NCBI GenBank assembly: GCA_009773475.1
Contig: WSXV01000014.1
Coordinates: 1 to 56,104 of the forward strand
DNA from: Desulfobulbaceae bacterium
GTDB lineage: Bacteria > Desulfobacterota > Desulfobulbia > Desulfobulbales > Desulfocapsaceae
Direction of reading: 5' to 3'
DNA length: 56,104 bases
Part shown: piece after piece, positions 33,172 through 43,945 of the stretch
Layout of the letters: every line of letters starts with the position of its first letter
How positions within the stretch are numbered: position 1 is the stretch's first letter
Translations under genes and position numbers: made by a program
The notes under the pieces: model-generated
Databases searched by the model: none
Told to the model about the DNA's origin: nothing
Seen by the model: only the letters and a program-made list of their open reading frames with translations

Positions 33172-33473
33172 ATCAGGAAAATTTCCTCCAGGGAATGTGA
33201 ACGAATCGTATCAGCCAAATGGTGAATGTTGTAGATATGCAGTCAGATGAGAGAGCGCTGAATGCATCATTTGTTAAGTGTTAAGCATTAATAAGAAATA
33301 CTAAAGGAAATTTCCACGTCATTGTAGTTGAAGCGTAACTGACCGAAAAAAACCCGTACAAAAACTATCCTGCCGTTATTCAAAAAAAATATTCAGACAA
33401 ATTGTTCAAAAAAAGCAAGAATGCGCAGCAGATAAGAGAGGAAGCACAGATAATTCCGCTACAGTGACCCCAT
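33172..33473. other. Gap between rseP and dxr
   Basis: About 300 bp of AT-rich DNA with no credible gene. It probably holds a promoter for rseP-tsaB on the minus strand, but I cannot pick a convincing -35/-10 pair. Two ATTCA-A8/TTCA-A7 strings near 33378-33417 are simple A-runs. Confidence 0.4.
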
Positions 33474-34634
33474 CTAGGCCTTGGTCGCGATAATCCGTTC
33501 TGCCTCTGATCTGGCCATGGCATCCGCCGCCAGGATATCATCCAACGAATCTTCACTGCCATCCACCACCGTCTCCACCACCTGGGTCACGGTTTCGACA
33601 ATCCCTGGAAATGAAAGACGACCAGCAAGAAAGGCCTCCACCGCCACCTCATTGGCAGCATTTAAGACCGCAGGAACGACGCCCCCTTGGCGCAAGGCCT
33701 CAAAGGCCAGTGCCAAGGCGGGAAAACGTGCATAATCAGGTTCTAAGAATTGTAGATTTGCACATTGGGAAAGCTGTAGCGGCTTTAGCGCCAGAGGGAG
33801 GCGGTGGGGATAGGAAAGGGCATAGGCGATGGGAATGCGCATATCGGGAATCCCGAGTTGGGCCACCACCGCACCATCCTGAAACTCCACCAGGGAATGG
33901 ACAATGGATTGTGGATGAACGACCACCTCAATGGAGTCCACCGGGACATCAAAAAGCCATCTCGCCTCAATAACCTCAAGCCCCTTATTCATAAGGGTTG
34001 CCGAATCAATGGAGATCTTTCTGCCCATGCTCCAGTTGGGATGCGCCAGGGCCTGCTCACAGGTCACAAATTGCAGTTCCTCAGCTTTTTTTGCTAAAAA
34101 CGGGCCGCCGGAAGCAGTAAGAATAATCTTGGCCACATCTTCTTTACGCCCGGCCTCCAATGCCTGGAAAATGGCACTATGCTCCGAGTCCACCGGCAAC
34201 AGTTGAATTCCTTTACGCCTGGCCGCAGCCATCACCAGCTTGCCGGCCATAACCAGGGTTTCCTTATTGGCAAGCCCAATATCCTTCCCCGCCTCAATGG
34301 CCGCCATGGTCGGCAATAATCCGGCCGCTCCAACAATGGCAGAAACAGTCAAGTCTGCGCCGTTAAGGGCCGCCACTTGCACATTGCCCTCTGTTCCCCA
34401 GACAATTCTGTTATGCAAGCATTGTGGCAGCAGGGCTTTGAGTTGAATCACACAGGATTCATCCAGCACAGAGATAAGCTCTGGAGAGAATTCTAAGACT
34501 TGCCTGCTCAACAGCTCTACATTTCTACCGGCGGCAAGCCCGGCGATGGCGTAATGATCAGGAAACATCCTGATAACATCAAGCACCCCCCTGCCAATGG
34601 AGCCAGTGGAACCAAGAAGAGAAATCTTTTTCAT
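33474..34634 (-). CDS. dxr: 1-deoxy-D-xylulose 5-phosphate reductoisomerase
   Basis: Converts DXP to MEP with NADPH, the first committed MEP-pathway step. [16 protein letters not shown] (5-20) is the NADPH loop; [14 protein letters not shown] (about 119-132), [12 protein letters not shown] (about 147-158) with metal-binding Asp and Glu, and [15 protein letters not shown] (about 204-218) form the active site. The protein of 386 residues is complete. The start overlaps the cdsA stop as ATGA. Confidence 0.95.
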   Translation of the reverse strand: MKKISLLGSTGSIGRGVLDVIRMFPDHYAIAGLAAGRNVELLSRQVLEFSPELISVLDESCVIQLKALLPQCLHNRIVWGTEGNVQVAALNGADLTVSAIVGAAGLLPTMAAIEAGKDIGLANKETLVMAGKLVMAAARRKGIQLLPVDSEHSAIFQALEAGRKEDVAKIILTASGGPFLAKKAEELQFVTCEQALAHPNWSMGRKISIDSATLMNKGLEVIEARWLFDVPVDSIEVVVHPQSIVHSLVEFQDGAVVAQLGIPDMRIPIAYALSYPHRLPLALKPLQLSQCANLQFLEPDYARFPALALAFEALRQGGVVPAVLNAANEVAVEAFLAGRLSFPGIVETVTQVVETVVDGSEDSLDDILAADAMARSEAERIIATKA

Positions 34635-35443
34635 AGGGAGATCACCGATACATGCTGAACCCAGACCAAAAGATAATAGAGAACAGGAACGGCAAAAAGC
34701 AGTGAGTCAATCCGATCAAGAACCCCGCCATGCCCTCTCAATATCGTCCCGGAGTCCTTGGTTCCAGTAGCTCTCTTAATCATGGACTCAGTAAGATCCC
34801 CGATTATCCCCACACCGGTCAGCAAAACAGCCGCAGGGATTAGAAACCATAAACTGAATTGAACCTTCAGAAGAAAGGCCATCAAAACCGCCCCGGCAAC
34901 CCCCGCAATCATCCCTCCAATCGCCCCTTCAATGGTTTTGTTGGGACTTACCAAGGGACAGAGTTTATGTTTCCCAAAGCGTCGGCCACAGTAATAGGCC
35001 CCGGAATCAGAACCTGCCGTGATTGCCGTCAAGACAAGCAGCCAACTGCTTCCCTCGGGCAGTCGATGGAGCAGCAGGAAATACGAACCAAGAAATCCGA
35101 CATACATCACGCCAAAGAGAGCACGACTGAAGAGCAGGAGCGGATCATCAATCCGTTGATAGGAATAAATAATATAAAACGTGAGGAGAAGAAGCGACAG
35201 AAACAGGCCACCAGCGACTCCCTGGGAGGAGAAATAGCAGGCGCCTAATGCAGGAAACACTATAAGAATCTTCAGGAATGCGCGGGAGGTTATATCCTTT
35301 TCAGGAAAAGCCATTTTAATATATTCATGGCCACCAATGGCGATTACCGGAATGATAACCAGCAGAAACAGTAGAAACGAGCCATGAAGAAGGAGCAGCA
35401 GCCAACATAAGGCCAAAAGAAGACCAGGAATTACACGATTCAT
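34631..35443 (-). CDS. cdsA: Phosphatidate cytidylyltransferase
   Basis: Makes CDP-diacylglycerol, the precursor of all phospholipids, in the inner membrane. There are about eight helices. [19 protein letters not shown] and the C-terminal signature [18 protein letters not shown] with [12 protein letters not shown] are the family hallmarks. I chose the ATG at 35443, which places [12 protein letters not shown] right at the first helix as in relatives. An ATG at 35509 would add 22 polar residues. It is coupled to dxr. Confidence 0.92.
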   Translation of the reverse strand: MNRVIPGLLLALCWLLLLLHGSFLLFLLVIIPVIAIGGHEYIKMAFPEKDITSRAFLKILIVFPALGACYFSSQGVAGGLFLSLLLLTFYIIYSYQRIDDPLLLFSRALFGVMYVGFLGSYFLLLHRLPEGSSWLLVLTAITAGSDSGAYYCGRRFGKHKLCPLVSPNKTIEGAIGGMIAGVAGAVLMAFLLKVQFSLWFLIPAAVLLTGVGIIGDLTESMIKRATGTKDSGTILRGHGGVLDRIDSLLFAVPVLYYLLVWVQHVSVISL

Positions 35444-35521
35444 ATTGTGCCTGAAGACACTAAACCAGAGAGACAGGTCAGTACTTTCATCCTTAAGTAT
35501 GCCGGGCATCCGACGTAGTTT

Positions 35522-36268
35522 TTATTCATTTTGCAACTGGGCACTGACTTTGCCAAAACGGCGCTCTCGCTGCTGAAAATCGGCAATGGCATGAAGAAAA
35601 GCATCCGCACGAAAATCCGGCCACATAACGTCGGTAAAGTAAATTTCACTGTATGATGCCTGCCAAAGAAGAAAATTCGAAAGTCTGGCCTCACCACCTG
35701 TACGAATCAAGAGATCTGGATCAACCATTCCGGCAGTATCAAGATAACCGCTAACCAGCTCCTCGTCGATATCAGAAGTGCTGAGTGTCCCGCCCACGCA
35801 AGCCGATGCGATTTTTTTTATAACCTTGGTCAATTCTCCACGTGAGCCATAACTCAAAGCAAGATTGAGCTGAAGCTCAGTGTTCTGAGCTGTCTGCAAC
35901 TTCGCATGATCCAAGACTTCACGCACTTCAACCGGAAGTTGTTCCAACTCTCCAATACAGGTAAATCGGATATTATTCTGCAACATCCTGGAAAGTTCTG
36001 CTTGGACATAACTCTTCAGAATAGACATCAATCCGCTCACCTCTGCAACCGGACGTTTCCAATTCTCTGAAGAGAAGGCATACAGAGTCAATATTTCAAC
36101 GCCAATTTTACGGGCAGCTTCTACAACTTCCCGGACAGATTCAACACCAACTTTGTGGCCATGAAGACGTGGTTGATGACGACGTTGAGCCCATCGTCCA
36201 TTCCCATCCATAATAATGGCCACATGACGAGGAATACGGGCAGAATCGATACAGGGGGTTTGGGACAT
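35522..36268 (-). CDS. uppS: Isoprenyl (undecaprenyl) diphosphate synthase
   Basis: A cytosolic cis-prenyltransferase that builds the C55 carrier for peptidoglycan and glycans. HVAIIMDGNGRWAQRR (15-30) contains the catalytic Asp. LYAFSSENWKRP (about 62-73) and LLIRTGGEARLSNFLLWQ with YFTDVMWPDF near the C-terminus complete the active site. The protein has 248 residues. It precedes cdsA and dxr in the same order as in many proteobacteria. Confidence 0.95.
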   Translation of the reverse strand: MSQTPCIDSARIPRHVAIIMDGNGRWAQRRHQPRLHGHKVGVESVREVVEAARKIGVEILTLYAFSSENWKRPVAEVSGLMSILKSYVQAELSRMLQNNIRFTCIGELEQLPVEVREVLDHAKLQTAQNTELQLNLALSYGSRGELTKVIKKIASACVGGTLSTSDIDEELVSGYLDTAGMVDPDLLIRTGGEARLSNFLLWQASYSEIYFTDVMWPDFRADAFLHAIADFQQRERRFGKVSAQLQNE

Positions 36269-36436
36269 AAGAATCAGAAGACCTTCAAATCAGGAAACAA
36301 CATAGAGAAGAAGCATTCGATGAAGTATTAGAAGCACTCAAGCTCAAGCCCCCGAATCAGGCAAGAAGAGGTATAAAAGTCGAAAGTCTCAGCGTAAAAT
36401 AAACGGGGAAGATATTTAGACCATTACACCAAGGCA

Positions 36437-36994
36437 TTACACCTCCATCACTTCTTTCTCCTTGGCGAGTGCGATCGTATCAATCAACTTCATGGACATA
36501 TCCGTCTTCTGTTGCGCCTCATCTTGAAGTCTGAAAAGATCATCCTCGGAAATCTCTTTATCTTTCTTCTGTTTTTTTAATACATCAATGGCGTCACGAC
36601 GAATATTACGAACAGCTATCCGAATTTCTTCGGTAATTTTCTTGACATGTTTTACCAGATCCTTCCGACGCTCCTCAGTGAGTTGTGGAATGGAGAGGCG
36701 AATCATCTTTCCATCATTGGCAGGATTCAAACCCAGATCCGATTTAAGAATAGCTTTTTCAATAACAGGCAGCATTTGAGGATCCCAGGGAGTAATAACA
36801 ATCATACGGCTCTCCGGGATGGTCATGGATCCCACTTGATTTAAGGGCATTGAACTCCCGTAAGCATTCACCGAGATCCCTTCAAGCAAAGCTAGAGAGG
36901 CCCGGCCAGTGCGTACCTTGGAGAGTTCATGCCGCAAGGCTTCAATACTCTTCTCGATCTTGTCAGCCATTTCCATCAATATCTCACTCATCAA
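36437..36994 (-). CDS. frr: Ribosome recycling factor
   Basis: Splits post-termination ribosomes together with EF-G. The 185-residue two-domain protein has KVRTGRASLALLEGI (about 26-40), ILKSDLGLNPANDGKMIRL (about 88-106) and LTEERRKDLVKHVKKI (about 110-125), all standard. It lies about 90 bp after pyrH, in the classic rpsB-tsf-pyrH-frr order. Confidence 0.95.
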   Translation of the reverse strand: MMSEILMEMADKIEKSIEALRHELSKVRTGRASLALLEGISVNAYGSSMPLNQVGSMTIPESRMIVITPWDPQMLPVIEKAILKSDLGLNPANDGKMIRLSIPQLTEERRKDLVKHVKKITEEIRIAVRNIRRDAIDVLKKQKKDKEISEDDLFRLQDEAQQKTDMSMKLIDTIALAKEKEVMEV

Positions 36995-37085
36995 CTCATC
37001 TCCGCTTAGAGGATTTCAGTACAAAACATCCTCTATCATTCCTAATTCTTCATAAATATATTTGCCATTACCCACAACTAGTTAT

Positions 37086-37799
37086 CTATATCGTGACCAA
37101 AGTCCCTATCTGTTCACCACATATGGCCCTTAAGATATTGCCTTTCTTATTCATGTTCAACACCAGAATAGGCTTTTTATCATCCCTGGCTAAGGCGATG
37201 CCAGCTGCATCCATAACGCGCAAACCTTTCTGCAACACCATATCGTATGTCAAACGATCAAATTTAACGGCATCAGGGGCACCGACAGGGTCTTTATCGT
37301 AAATGCCATCAACCTTGGTGGCCTTAATCACGATATCGGCATTAATTTCCAGAGCCCGAAGGACACCTGCTGAATCAGTCGTAAAATAGGGATTTCCAGT
37401 TCCACCAGCAAAAATAATCACCCGCCCCTTTTCAAGATGGCGAATGGCTCTGCGTCTGATATAAGACTCACAAACAGAAGGCATGGGAATAGCTGACATC
37501 ACCCGGGTAATAACACCATTTCTTTCAAGGGCATCTTGAAGGGCAAGACTGTTAATCACCGTAGCCAACATTCCCATATTATCAGCGGTACTGCGATCCA
37601 TTCCCCTACTAGCACCAGCCACACCCCTAAAAATATTGCCGGCTCCAATCACAATCCCAGGCTCAACTCCTAAGCTTACAAGCTCTTTAATTTCCTCCGC
37701 CACATAATTAATGACAGCCGTATTAATGCCAAAGGCATCATCACCCATAAGGGCCTCACCACTTAATTTCAGCAAAATTCTTTTATATTGTGTTTGCAT
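37086..37799 (-). CDS. pyrH: UMP kinase
   Basis: Phosphorylates UMP to UDP in pyrimidine synthesis, as a hexameric amino acid kinase-fold enzyme. [16 protein letters not shown] (6-21), [12 protein letters not shown] (about 48-59), [15 protein letters not shown] (about 130-144) and the ATP-site DGIYDKDP (about 164-171) are present. The 237 residues match the family length. Confidence 0.95.
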   Translation of the reverse strand: MQTQYKRILLKLSGEALMGDDAFGINTAVINYVAEEIKELVSLGVEPGIVIGAGNIFRGVAGASRGMDRSTADNMGMLATVINSLALQDALERNGVITRVMSAIPMPSVCESYIRRRAIRHLEKGRVIIFAGGTGNPYFTTDSAGVLRALEINADIVIKATKVDGIYDKDPVGAPDAVKFDRLTYDMVLQKGLRVMDAAGIALARDDKKPILVLNMNKKGNILRAICGEQIGTLVTI

Positions 37800-37951
37800 A
37801 AAGAAATCCTTTGCATTCCGACAAATGCATAAAAGAAAATGAAAGTGAAGACTAAGATCGAGTAAAAGAGACTTAGAAACTTAACACCTATAACTGACAA
37901 AGAACTGTGGGTAAATAATTTAACAATGAAGAGACTATGGACTAAAGAATC

Positions 37952-38551
37952 TTATACTCCAACTTGAAAACGGGAGAAACGTCGAATAGAAACATTTTCT
38001 CCCATTTTCCCAATAAGCTCTGTCAGCATATCCTGAACACTTACTTCAGGGTTTTTTACAAATTTTTGCTCAAGCAGACAAATTTCAGAAAGGAAACGGT
38101 CAACCTTGCCAGCTACCATTTTTTCAACAATACTTTCTGGTTTTCCAGACTCAAGGGCCTGCTGAATATATATCTGACGTTCGCGCTCTACAATTTCTTC
38201 CGGCACATCACTTCTACTCAAAGATACTGGGCTTGCAGCAGCAATGTGCATCGCAACATCCCGAGCAAACTCTCGAAAGCCATCGGTTTTAGCAACAAAA
38301 TCAGTTTCACAATTTAATTCGACCATAACGCCGAGCTTCCCACCGGCATGAATATATGTTTCGATGACTCCTTCACTCGTCGCTCTCCCAGCTCTTTTAG
38401 CGGCTACAGCAAGCCCCTTTTGTCGCAAAAAATCAATGGCCTTTTCCATGTCACCATCATTCTCACTCAAAGCTTTCTTGCAATCCATCATTCCAGCGCC
38501 GGTTTTATCACGCAGGTCTTTTACCATTTGACTAGTAATGTTCATTTTCAA
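37952..38551 (-). CDS. tsf: Elongation factor Ts (short form)
   Basis: Recycles EF-Tu-GDP to the GTP form. The N-terminal UBA-like domain has VKDLRDKTGAGMMDCKKAL (10-28); the Tu-contacting core has ELNCETDFVAKTDGF (about 78-92). At 199 residues it is the short, single-core-repeat form (compare Thermus), shorter than the E. coli protein of about 283. The C-terminus KMGENVSIRRF is normal, so it is not truncated. Confidence 0.94.
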   Translation of the reverse strand: MKMNITSQMVKDLRDKTGAGMMDCKKALSENDGDMEKAIDFLRQKGLAVAAKRAGRATSEGVIETYIHAGGKLGVMVELNCETDFVAKTDGFREFARDVAMHIAAASPVSLSRSDVPEEIVERERQIYIQQALESGKPESIVEKMVAGKVDRFLSEICLLEQKFVKNPEVSVQDMLTELIGKMGENVSIRRFSRFQVGV

Positions 38552-38650
38552 TCTCCCTCAACTATATTTCAAAATCATTATTCTGAGTCTTATTTATAGG
38601 ATATAACCTTACAATTTATAAAGAGAACACAAGAAACATCCTGACAAAAC

Positions 38651-38678
38651 AAAGGGGCAGTCAAAAGACAGCCCCTTT
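38651..38678 (-). terminator. Hairpin between rpsB and tsf
   Basis: AAAGGGGC and GCCCCTTT, extended by an inner GTC/GAC, pair around AAAA. The minus strand continues TTTGTTTTG. It lies 35 bp after the rpsB stop and about 100 bp before tsf, so it probably works as a partial terminator or attenuator that lets S2 be made in excess of EF-Ts. Confidence 0.6.
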
Positions 38679-38712
38679 CTAAAACTAAAAAAATACGAGG
38701 CGTTCGAAAGGC

Positions 38713-39489
38713 TTAGTTTTCCACCTCAACAGAACCCTGATCCATTTCAGAGGCCACGTCTCCCATAGCTGCGGCTAGAGCCTCATCAGAGGCATGATCG
38801 CCATCTAATTTGGCCTGACCAGCGAGAACAGCTTCGGCAACAGAAGAAATAACCAACCGAAGAGAACGTAAAGAATCATCATTACCAGGAATCATGAAAT
38901 CAATGCCATCAGGATCACAATTTGTATCAGCAAGTGCAACGACAGGAATGGATAATTTTTGAGCCTCACTTACCGCTATGGATTCCTTCTTAGGATCAAT
39001 AATAAAAAGAACTGTCGGTAACTTTCTCATATTTTTAATACCGCCAACGTTCCGTTCCAACTTAATTCTTTCCTTTTCCATAAGCCCAATCTCTTTTTTA
39101 GGAAAGCGTTGAATAGAACCATCCTCTTGCATAGACTCTATTAATTTAAGCCGCTCTACACTGTTCTTAATTGTCTGAAAATTAGTCATCATTCCACCTA
39201 ACCAACGATGATCCACATAATGCATATTGCATCGTTTGGCTTCTTCCGAAACAATCGCCTGAGCCTGTCTCTTAGTGCCAACGAAAAGCACAGAACCTCC
39301 GCGCGAAATCTCCTTGGTTAGAAAATCACACGCCGAATCGAACATACGTTTGGTTTTATCAAGGTTTATGATGTAGATTCCATTACGAGGCCCATAGATA
39401 TATGGCTTCATTTTAGGATTCCAACGACGCGTTTGGTGGCCAAAGTGCAAACCGGCTTGAAGCATTTCTTTAACTGAAGCGAATGACAT
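38713..39489 (-). CDS. rpsB: 30S ribosomal protein S2
   Basis: Full-length S2 (258 residues). [20 protein letters not shown] (9-28), FVGTKRQAQ (about 70-78), [14 protein letters not shown] (about 90-103) and the [12 protein letters not shown] segment (about 160-171) are conserved. The C-terminal acidic tail is lineage-specific. S2 represses its own rpsB-tsf mRNA in E. coli; the 209-bp leader upstream could serve the same end. Confidence 0.96.
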   Translation of the reverse strand: MSFASVKEMLQAGLHFGHQTRRWNPKMKPYIYGPRNGIYIINLDKTKRMFDSACDFLTKEISRGGSVLFVGTKRQAQAIVSEEAKRCNMHYVDHRWLGGMMTNFQTIKNSVERLKLIESMQEDGSIQRFPKKEIGLMEKERIKLERNVGGIKNMRKLPTVLFIIDPKKESIAVSEAQKLSIPVVALADTNCDPDGIDFMIPGNDDSLRSLRLVISSVAEAVLAGQAKLDGDHASDEALAAAMGDVASEMDQGSVEVEN

Positions 39490-39698
39490 TTTTTTCTCCG
39501 TTTTCTGGTTTAACCTCCACCCCTATTTCATCACGATAAAGTTTGTAAAAAAAACTATACATGACACCAGTATTACAAGGAGTGTGTGATTTTTACAATC
39601 CAACAACTAATAATGAGTACATACGACATAAAAAAGGAATCTTATACCACTAAATACAATATCTTTCAACCTATCAATAGATTGTCAACAAAAAGAAC

Positions 39699-40463
39699 TT
39701 AACGCTGCTGTAACGATGAGTTAGCACCTAGAAAAAATTTCAGCCACTCAAAACCAAACTGAAGCAAAGCCACATCATCAGACTCAATGTGTTTTTTTTG
39801 TTTTTTAGATATCTGAAACTGTTCAAAAATATGATTAAGAGCAACAAAAACTCTAAATTCATCCACATTATAACAAACCATGAAGGCAATTTGTTGCCGA
39901 GGGCCACCACTACCTTCACCTTTCCATGGATTTGTTAGAAAAATAGTGTCCAGCTCAGCCCAACGATCATTCTGAACATTGTAATCTTGAAGTTGCTGCT
40001 CCCGAATCCATTGCAAAGGTGTGTAGGAGGGTTTCTCATGGTGACCTAAACAATAAGTATGATGCGTCAAAAAATAATAATCAGGATGAGATCCACAATC
40101 CGAAGTTCTATCGACAGCTCTTTCGAGAGGATATGTCCGACACGCAGAGGGACGGTCAGCGTATACAGAACATCCAATTTCAGTTAAAAAAGGACAGGAT
40201 CTTTCCGGGTTATCATTCAATTTGAGCATAACAGCGGGGAAATAAGGATGGCTCCCGGTACTAAGTCGTGTATAGCGCCGCATAAACAATTCAGAATTCA
40301 ATCCAAGTCGGTTTTTCAACCGAATGATATCATAAGGAAAAAGAAACATGTCCACATTTTTACAACAAGACGTAAAACATTTCACCCCAGAATGACACGA
40401 AAAATGAAAAGTTTCTGCCCCTAAAGGAATCATACCATCAGGGAATTTATCATCATTTTGCAT
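39699..40463 (-). CDS. YkgJ-family cysteine cluster protein
   Basis: A 254-residue protein. The conserved cluster reads SCHSGVKCFTSCCKNVDMFL (about 23-42), then CPFLTEIGCSVYADRPSACR (about 91-110) and YPLERAV. The cysteines are expected to bind iron-sulfur or zinc. The function of the family is unknown; some members sit near flagellar or redox genes. The C-terminal 100 residues are polar and unassigned. It lies between the end of the ribosomal/rpoA block and rpsB, on the same strand, after the terminator at 40502-40536, so it needs its own promoter. Confidence 0.82.
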   Translation of the reverse strand: MQNDDKFPDGMIPLGAETFHFSCHSGVKCFTSCCKNVDMFLFPYDIIRLKNRLGLNSELFMRRYTRLSTGSHPYFPAVMLKLNDNPERSCPFLTEIGCSVYADRPSACRTYPLERAVDRTSDCGSHPDYYFLTHHTYCLGHHEKPSYTPLQWIREQQLQDYNVQNDRWAELDTIFLTNPWKGEGSGGPRQQIAFMVCYNVDEFRVFVALNHIFEQFQISKKQKKHIESDDVALLQFGFEWLKFFLGANSSLQQR

Positions 40464-40501
40464 AGTTTTTTAATCTGAAATATCAACTAATTCGAAAGGA
40501 T

Positions 40502-40536
40502 AAAAAAAAACTGACATGAATAAATCATGTCAGTTT
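40502..40536 (-). terminator. Rho-independent terminator ending the ribosomal-rpoA operon
   Basis: AAACTGACATGA (40508-40519) and TCATGTCAGTTT (40525-40536) form a perfect 12-bp stem with loop ATAAA. On the minus strand it is followed by nine T residues. It lies 73 bp downstream of the rplQ stop and closes the long ribosomal cluster. Confidence 0.88.
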
Positions 40537-40609
40537 AAAACTTATTACAAAAAATCACATTAAGTCTAATAATATTTTACATCTATCAAGATGTCTAATA
40601 ATTAAAAAA

Positions 40610-40996
40610 TTAATTATCAGCTTTAACCTCTACAACTTCCTGATAACCGACAAGTTCAAGAATAGCCATAGGGGCAGCATCTCCTCGACGAATGCCAGTT
40701 TGAACTATTCTGGTATAACCACCATTGCGATCAGTAAATTTCAAATGAATTACTTCAAAAAGTTTAGCCACGATATCTTTACTGCGAATATAACTCAGGG
40801 CTTGTCGTCGCGCATGCAAATCACCTTTTTTAGCAAGTGTGATCATTTTGTCTGCTATACGTCTAGCTTCCTTTGCTTTAGGTGTCGTTGTAACAATCCT
40901 TTCATGTTCAAAAAGTGAAGTTACCATATTTCTAAACATAGCGTCGCGATGAGAAGACGTTCGGCCTAGTTTTCTTCCTGCTTTTCGGTGTCTCAT
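40610..40996 (-). CDS. rplQ: 50S ribosomal protein L17
   Basis: L17 (128 residues) starts [20 protein letters not shown] and continues [15 protein letters not shown], the standard N-terminal half. It is the last gene of the alpha operon, directly after rpoA with an 83-bp gap, and is followed by a strong terminator. Confidence 0.96.
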   Translation of the reverse strand: MRHRKAGRKLGRTSSHRDAMFRNMVTSLFEHERIVTTTPKAKEARRIADKMITLAKKGDLHARRQALSYIRSKDIVAKLFEVIHLKFTDRNGGYTRIVQTGIRRGDAAPMAILELVGYQEVVEVKADN

Positions 40997-41079
40997 TAAT
41001 TGGTCCTCAACTTTTGATGTTGATGGTAAAACAATAAAAAATAAAAAAAAGATTCAAATTCTAACTAATGAATAAAAAA

Positions 41080-42117
41080 CTATTCATGCTCTTCATTCTT
41101 TTTAAGAATCTCAGGAGCAACCCAACTGTCAAACTTTTGTCCAAGGGTTAATCCTCGCTCAGAAAGTAAGGCCTTAATCTCATTTAGAGATTTACGACCA
41201 AAATTTTTGGTCTTCAACATTTCTTGATCAGTTTTTTGGCAAAGTTCACCAATAAAATTTATTTCTGCATTTTTTAAACAGTTTGCAGAACGAACAGATA
41301 ATTCTAAATCATCAACAGGTTGATTCAAAAAAACGTTTTCAGTATCGGGAGTATCAATAACAACGGTATCAGGTTCAGCGCTTCCTTCATCGAAATTGAT
41401 AAAAATAGTCATCTGCTCCTTAAGTATTTTAGCCGCATAAGCTAATGCACTTTCTGGCTTTACGCTACCATCAGTTTCAATCTCTATAGTTAATTTATCA
41501 TAATCAGTTTGTTGGCCAACCCTAGCTTGAGAAACATTATACTGAATCAACTTAACAGGAGTAAAAATAGCGTCAATGGGAATTTGCCCAATGGTAAGAT
41601 TCTCTTTAGACTGTTTTTCTGCAGGTTGATATCCTTTACCCCACTCAACGGTCAACTCAGCATGAAAACGTGAAGTACCTGTTAAGGTACAAAGAATCTG
41701 ATCCCCATTCATGATATCTACAAACGAAGAACCCTTAATATCAGAAGCGGTAACTACACATGGACCAGTTTTATCAATTATTACAGTTTGTGAATCAGGT
41801 TTATTAAGCTTAAGTCGCACCTGTTTAAGATTCAAAATAATTTCGCTTACGTCTTCTACAACATCTTTCATTGCTGTAAATTCATGAAGCGCACCATCAA
41901 TCTTTACAACAGTAATCGCTGCACCTTGGATTGATGACAGCAAAATACGTCGCAAGGAATTACCAATTGTTGCGGCAAAACCTCTTTCTAAAGGCTGACA
42001 TATAAATTTACCGTAAGATTCAGAATATTTAGCCTTATCAACCTCTAATTTTTCAGGTTGAATTAACTGACGCCAATTACGATAAAATGGGATCTTTTCT
42101 TCAGCAGTTTGGGTCAT
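41080..42117 (-). CDS. rpoA: DNA-directed RNA polymerase subunit alpha
   Basis: Scaffold subunit of RNA polymerase (345 residues). The N-terminal assembly domain includes [20 protein letters not shown] (about 38-57). The C-terminal domain (about 265-330) has [20 protein letters not shown] and [15 protein letters not shown], which bind UP-element DNA and activators. It sits between rpsD and rplQ, the typical alpha-operon position. Confidence 0.97.
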   Translation of the reverse strand: MTQTAEEKIPFYRNWRQLIQPEKLEVDKAKYSESYGKFICQPLERGFAATIGNSLRRILLSSIQGAAITVVKIDGALHEFTAMKDVVEDVSEIILNLKQVRLKLNKPDSQTVIIDKTGPCVVTASDIKGSSFVDIMNGDQILCTLTGTSRFHAELTVEWGKGYQPAEKQSKENLTIGQIPIDAIFTPVKLIQYNVSQARVGQQTDYDKLTIEIETDGSVKPESALAYAAKILKEQMTIFINFDEGSAEPDTVVIDTPDTENVFLNQPVDDLELSVRSANCLKNAEINFIGELCQKTDQEMLKTKNFGRKSLNEIKALLSERGLTLGQKFDSWVAPEILKKNEEHE

Positions 42118-42283
42118 ATAAATCCTTCTCTGCGTATCTTTCTTCTTATAGAGAAATTCATTATAAAATAATGAACATAATCAGCGCAATATACTAAAAA
42201 AATTAATACAGATAACGTGACAAAAGTTATCTATATTAATTTTTAAAAATATTCTTACAAAAAAAGTTATAAATATATACCAA

Positions 42284-42913
42284 TTATTTAGAATAAAGTT
42301 CTACAATCAGATGCTCTTGAATTGGCATTGTTAATTCATCTCGATTAGGAAGGGATCTAACAATTGCTTTATAGTTATCTTTATCAAGTTCTAACCAACT
42401 AGGGATTCCACGACGCGCAACAATCTCAAGATTATCATTAATAATTGAATTTTTGCGACTTTTTTCTCTCACTGTAATTTCATCACCAGCCTTAACAAGA
42501 TAAGACGGGATATTAACTTTTTTTCCATTTACTAAAATATGACTATGTAAAACAAATTGCCTTGCTTGAGTCCGAGATGAGGACATTCCAATACGAAAAA
42601 TTGTGTTATCCAACCGTCGTTCGAGATTAACTAATAAATTCTCACCCGTTACACCTTTTTGCTGATCAGCTTTATGAAAGCAAATTCGAAAATGCTTTTC
42701 AAGAACACCATACATGTTTTTTACTTTTTGCTTCTCGCGCAACTGAAGGGCATAATCAGAAACTTTTTTAAATCGAGCCTGGCCATGCTGACCGGGCCCA
42801 AAAGCACGTCGCTCAAACGAACACTTATCCGAATAGCATCTGTCACCTTTCAAATACAACTTAAGATTTTCACGCCTACAACGACGACATGCTGCCCCAA
42901 TATCTCTAGCCAC
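42284..42913 (-). CDS. rpsD: 30S ribosomal protein S4
   Basis: S4 (209 residues) nucleates 16S rRNA folding. An N-terminal zinc-binding set of cysteines is visible (CRRCRRENLKLYLKGDRCYS), the C+ form of S4. The S4 domain (about 98-160) has RLDNTIFRIGMSSSRTQARQ. In other bacteria S4 represses the alpha operon translationally. Confidence 0.97.
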   Translation of the reverse strand: MARDIGAACRRCRRENLKLYLKGDRCYSDKCSFERRAFGPGQHGQARFKKVSDYALQLREKQKVKNMYGVLEKHFRICFHKADQQKGVTGENLLVNLERRLDNTIFRIGMSSSRTQARQFVLHSHILVNGKKVNIPSYLVKAGDEITVREKSRKNSIINDNLEIVARRGIPSWLELDKDNYKAIVRSLPNRDELTMPIQEHLIVELYSK

Positions 42914-42971
42914 TTAGACCTCCAGCTTTTTTATGGAAAATTAATTATAAAAAAATATACAGAAATTTTAA

Positions 42972-43370
42972 TTAAACACGACGTCGCTTGGGAGGCTTAC
43001 AACCATTATGAGGAACTGGAGTTATATCACAAATACGAGTCACTTCAAAACCAGTTGTAGCCAAAGCTCGTAAGGCTGCTTCTCGACCTGGCCCTGGACC
43101 TTTAACTTTAACCTCAACCTTACGCATTCCATGATCTGCTGCCTTTTGACTTGCTTCAGTTATGGCATTTTGAGCTGCGAAAGGTGTACTCTTACGAGAT
43201 CCCTTAAATCCTAGTATACCAGCACTGCACCATGATATAACATTACCTTGTGTATCAGATATGGTGACAATGGTATTGTTAAAAGTAGAATAGATAAAAA
43301 CAATACCTTCGGGAATATTCTTTTTAATTTTCTTTTTAGTTCGAACAACAGAACGTTTTGCAGCGGCCAT
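42972..43370 (-). CDS. rpsK: 30S ribosomal protein S11
   Basis: S11 (132 residues), a platform protein of the small subunit. [20 protein letters not shown] (about 28-47), [12 protein letters not shown] and the C-terminal [18 protein letters not shown] are typical. It lies between rpsM and rpsD. Confidence 0.97.
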   Translation of the reverse strand: MAAAKRSVVRTKKKIKKNIPEGIVFIYSTFNNTIVTISDTQGNVISWCSAGILGFKGSRKSTPFAAQNAITEASQKAADHGMRKVEVKVKGPGPGREAALRALATTGFEVTRICDITPVPHNGCKPPKRRRV

Positions 43371-43392
43371 TAGGTTACCTTTTCAATAAAAT

Positions 43393-43761
43393 TTATTTTT
43401 TTCGAGCAGCAGCTCCACGACGAGGGCCTTTACGAGTCCTAGCATTAGTTTTTGTTTTTTGCCCCCGACAGGGGAGCCCCATTCTATGCCTTTTACCACG
43501 GTAACAACCAAGATCCATGAGTCTCTTGATATCCATGGAGACTTCACGCCTGCGATCGCCCTCAACCGTATACTCATCTTCAATGATTTTACGAATTCGA
43601 GTAACATCATCACCGCTCAAATCATCACTATTCATCGTAAAAGGTAAATCAGCTTTTACAAGTATCTGACGAGCAGATGTGATGCCTATCCCGTGAATAT
43701 AAGTTAACGCTCTATCAATGTGCTTATTTTTAGGGAGGTCAACTCCTGATAAACGTGCCAA
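43393..43761 (-). CDS. rpsM: 30S ribosomal protein S13
   Basis: S13 (122 residues) forms head bridges and touches the P-site t[37 protein letters not shown] and the C-terminal [19 protein letters not shown] basic tail are diagnostic. It is the first gene of the alpha group proper, after rpmJ. Confidence 0.97.
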   Translation of the reverse strand: MARLSGVDLPKNKHIDRALTYIHGIGITSARQILVKADLPFTMNSDDLSGDDVTRIRKIIEDEYTVEGDRRREVSMDIKRLMDLGCYRGKRHRMGLPCRGQKTKTNARTRKGPRRGAAARKK

Positions 43762-43817
43762 AATTGTATCTCCTTAAGTGAAATAGTAATTATATAAAAA
43801 AATATTAATTAAAAAAA

Positions 43818-43931
43818 CTAACCTTGACGTTGTTTATGTTTTTTTAATTTACAGGTCACTCTAACAATTCCATTTCGCTTAAAAATTTTACAATCACTAC
43901 AAATTTTTTTAACTGACGTACGTACTTTCAT
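43818..43931 (-). CDS. rpmJ: 50S ribosomal protein L36
   Basis: A 37-residue protein. [20 protein letters not shown], then [15 protein letters not shown]. The zinc ligands Cys 11, Cys 14, Cys 27 and His 32 are all present, so it is the zinc-binding (C+) form. It lies between infA and rpsM as usual, and is short enough to be missed by length-limited gene finding. Confidence 0.95.
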   Translation of the reverse strand: MKVRTSVKKICSDCKIFKRNGIVRVTCKLKKHKQRQG

Positions 43932-43945
43932 AATGGCTTAACTCA

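Noticed and set aside
32323..33225. Plus-strand open frame of 300 codons over rseP
   Set aside because: Antisense to a complete RseP with HELGH and LDG motifs.
37952..38551. EF-Ts as a truncated gene
   Set aside because: At 199 residues it is short, but the N- and C-terminal segments are both normal and the short form is known in other bacteria.
38651..38678. Ribosomal-protein or metabolite riboswitch between rpsB and tsf
   Set aside because: Only a simple stem-loop with a T-rich tail is present, without a complex conserved aptamer fold.
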